Shown one piece after another: positions 62,267 to 64,000 of a stretch of 64,000 nt of DNA (positions are counted from its first letter, which is position 1; each line of letters begins with the position of its first letter). Location of the stretch: contig NZ_VFTG01000012.1 in the NCBI RefSeq assembly GCF_006439355.1, positions 62,001-126,000 of the forward strand. Reading direction: 5' to 3'. The translations under genes and the position numbers were made by a program. This DNA is from Mesorhizobium sp. B4-1-3 (GTDB lineage: Bacteria; Pseudomonadota; Alphaproteobacteria; Rhizobiales; Rhizobiaceae). The notes under the pieces are model-generated. The model searched no databases, had not been told where the DNA came from, and saw only the letters and a program-made list of their open reading frames with translations.

Positions 62267-63038
62267 CGCGGGCCTCCTTCCGATGTTTCCGACCTCCGCA
62301 GGCGAATCGGCTCCCTCCTCACTGGTGGGTCCGCTGCCGGGCAGACTCCAGAGAGTTCCCGATAGAATTCGTTCCTGAATTTTCCGGCTTGCTTTCCTGA
62401 ATTTTCCTATTTGAAAGCACCGCGTCATCCGGCCTGTTCAGACGGCCCGTCCTCCCCCAACGTTTCTCTCGAACGCCGCTGCGCTCCCTTGCCGGAGCCT
62501 TAGCCGTTTCCGTTCCGCTGCGTGCGGACCGGCCAATGAACCGAGGGGCTGGACGGATGCAATCCAATACATCGCGCAAAGACCGGCCGCATCCGGCGAG
62601 GCGCGCTTCTGTTTCCTCCCGACACTTTCGAGAGCGCAGATGGGCGATTCAGCAATGGGGGTGACGATGGCGCACAGGTTCCGTTCGATCGAGGCGTGGG
62701 CAGGCACCGCAGGGGAAGCCGGCGCGCGGGAGCGGCGGCTTCCCGGCGCGCCGCCGGGCCTGTCCCTGGCGGCGGGGTTTCCCGCCGGCATGGCCGCGCC
62801 AGCGCCTCGCGAGGCGCTGGCCGAGTTCATTTGCATGTCGACCGACGGCCCCGGGCAGGGCGCGCAAGCGCTATCAAATTCGTCGTATCTCCTCCGAGTG
62901 GAGGATGTGAGACGTGCCGCAGCTCCGGGACAAAGAGATGTGGATTCTGTTCTTGGTCGTGGGACCGACGATCTCCGATCGGAGCGGGCAAAGGGCCGCT
63001 CCGCCCGAAAACGCGGCGGCTTGTCGTTCGAGGGGATC
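62267..63038. other. G+C-rich intergenic region with inverted repeats
   Basis: 772 bases between the AraC gene and the trimeric autotransporter. Readings on both strands are Arg/Pro/Ala-rich without domains. GGGAAGCC (62713-62720) pairs with GGCTTCCC (62737-62744), and a long palindrome sits at 62798-62821. This is likely the 5' regulatory region of the autotransporter gene. Confidence 0.45.
62798..62821. repeat. 24-bp perfect palindrome
   Basis: Two 12-base halves meet at CTCGCGAG to form an uninterrupted palindrome (half-site GCCAGCGCCTCG). No T-run follows. It could be an operator or a DNA/RNA structural element about 220 nt upstream of the autotransporter start. Confidence 0.7.
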
Positions 63039-64000
63039 ATGGATTCGACTTGGAATCTCTTTGGGTGTCATGCAGGCCGTGGCGGCGGCACGCCGTTCTT
63101 GGTCCTATTTCTTTTCATGTCCTTTTTCTGGACGGCGCCAGTTTCGGCACAGGTCTCCTTCGGCGGGGACGCTGGCGACCCTGAGAACACGGTGTGCAGC
63201 TTTGCCGGATATATCGGCACCACGATGAACGATGATTGCTCGGGTTCTGACGTCTCGTTCATGCCCGCGCCGTTTATCCAAGTTGGCCCCACTGGAAGCC
63301 AGATTAATTTGGACGCAAACACGGGTGAGGCTACTTTCGGCGCGAAAGCGACGTTCAATGCCAATGTGCAAGTCAATGGGCTGATCCAGGCCGACCAGGC
63401 GACGATCAACCAAGGCACCTTTGGCGGCAGCCTGAGCGCGGCCTCCGGCGCCACCGTCAATATGAACGGCAACCGCATCCAGAATGTCGGCACGCCGACG
63501 GCCGGAACGGATGCGGCCACGAAGGACTACGTCGACAGCCTGGCAAGTGTCGGCGTGGCGAAAGACACGGAGCAAGATGGTCGGCTCGGCGGCGTCGAAG
63601 CCAAGAATGTCGAGCAGGACGGGCGTCTCGATGGCCACGACACCATGCTGGCGGCGCACCAAGCGACGCTCGACACTCACACGCTCCAGATCACCGACCT
63701 CGACAGCCGGGTGACGACGAACACGCAGGACATCGCCAGCCTCGACAACCGGGTGACCGGTCTGGAAGCCAGCCTTGGGGAAGGGTTCGCCAGGCTGGAT
63801 GGGCGCATTGACCAGGCCTTCGAGGGCGCGGCCATGGCCATGGCGATGGCCGCGCCGGCGATGCCTGTGGACAAGAACTATGCCGTCTCCATCAATTGGG
63901 GCGGCTTCGAGGGAAAGAACGCCTTTGCGGGCACCGCGCAGGCGCGTATCAGCGAGAGCTTCATGATCCATGGCGGCATCGGCCTCGGCTCCTCCGGCAC
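63039..64000 (+). CDS. short trimeric autotransporter (YadA-anchor type), 3' partial
   Basis: The frame runs off the window end after 320 codons. Start ATG at 63039 has AGGGG upstream. A signal peptide (PFLVLFLFMSFFWTAPVSA) is followed by a head-like region, the neck-type motif NRIQNVGTPTAGTDAATKDY, a coiled-coil stalk with repeated LDxRVTxxxxDI heptads, and the beginning of the membrane anchor (NYAVSINWGGFEGKNAFAG). Type Vc secretion family; trimeric surface adhesin, here with a very short passenger. Confidence 0.88.
   Translation, partial: MDSTWNLFGCHAGRGGGTPFLVLFLFMSFFWTAPVSAQVSFGGDAGDPENTVCSFAGYIGTTMNDDCSGSDVSFMPAPFIQVGPTGSQINLDANTGEATFGAKATFNANVQVNGLIQADQATINQGTFGGSLSAASGATVNMNGNRIQNVGTPTAGTDAATKDYVDSLASVGVAKDTEQDGRLGGVEAKNVEQDGRLDGHDTMLAAHQATLDTHTLQITDLDSRVTTNTQDIASLDNRVTGLEASLGEGFARLDGRIDQAFEGAAMAMAMAAPAMPVDKNYAVSINWGGFEGKNAFAGTAQARISESFMIHGGIGLGSSG

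Noticed and set aside
62438..63040. 200-codon minus-strand frame upstream of the trimeric autotransporter
   Set aside because: Pro/Arg/Ser-rich composition from palindromic G+C-rich DNA, no domain.
1..64000. tRNA, rRNA, CRISPR, insertion sequences
   Set aside because: No cloverleaf-like gene, rRNA segment, regular spacer-repeat array or recognisable transposase was found by reading both strands; a covariance-model search would be needed to exclude a missed tRNA.

Overview
The window looks like an accessory stretch of the chromosome of a Mesorhizobium-like alphaproteobacterium (Rhizobiales). Pointers are the high G+C content, small rhizobial families (DUF982, DUF6894, DUF6494), IalB, a Ros/MucR regulator without its zinc cysteines, a RepB-type partition remnant, a TadG-like protein, several ABC importers and a rhizopine (moc)-like catabolic locus. 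This assignment rests on protein families, not on a marker gene. No rRNA, tRNA, CRISPR array or intact insertion sequence was seen.

Layout. 1-3327: 3' part of a classical autotransporter whose passenger carries a 455-residue tandem repeat, followed by an IalB-family protein. 3995-6317: small or doubtful genes, a strong terminator and a hidden 36-residue membrane protein. 6318-7530: a PAP2 phosphatase below a decayed sensor kinase. 7946-12920: surface-glycan genes (acyltransferase-SGNH fusion, glycosyltransferase, unknown enzyme, GT9 heptosyltransferase). 12982-13816: a possible metal-binding protein below a frameshifted partner. 14275-18085: orphan Rieske oxygenase, TadG-like protein, DUF6894. 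18320-22831: SRAP remnant, large N,N-dimethylformamidase-like protein, SDR remnant, cspA with terminator. 23119-24986: diguanylate cyclase and MucR.

25120-33300 is a peptide-import locus: LysR regulator divergent from a five-gene Dpp/Opp ABC operon that ends in a translationally coupled beta-lactamase-fold serine hydrolase. Remnants of a D-threonine aldolase/D-serine dehydratase-like PLP enzyme and of RidA flank it, which suggests former use of D-amino-acid peptides.

33289-44077 is the most interesting region. A LacI regulator is divergent from a run of genes in one direction: di-iron hydroxylase of the sterol desaturase family, sugar-binding protein, two paralogous permeases, single-domain ATPase, Gfo/Idh/MocA dehydrogenase, IolE/MocC-like TIM barrel, MocE-like Rieske ferredoxin, hydroxypyruvate-isomerase-like TIM barrel, a PanB homologue lacking its metal ligands, and an RpiR-type HTH protein. 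It looks like uptake, oxidative unmasking, dehydrogenation, isomerisation and C-C cleavage of an unknown polyol or cyclitol.

44456-54202 is a second peptide-type ABC operon, bracketed by a CocE/NonD esterase-amidase and an AstE/AspA-type metallohydrolase, with a divergent XRE regulator. 54339-62266 holds housekeeping-type genes (Tat-exported SDR, exonuclease III, VOC, DUF1003, DUF6494, DUF982, AraC) mixed with truncated genes, including a breakpoint joining a glycine-zipper remnant to a RepB C-terminus. 63039 to the end is a short trimeric autotransporter cut by the window edge.

Gene decay is frequent (about ten remnants), as expected of an accessory region with repeated gain and loss.
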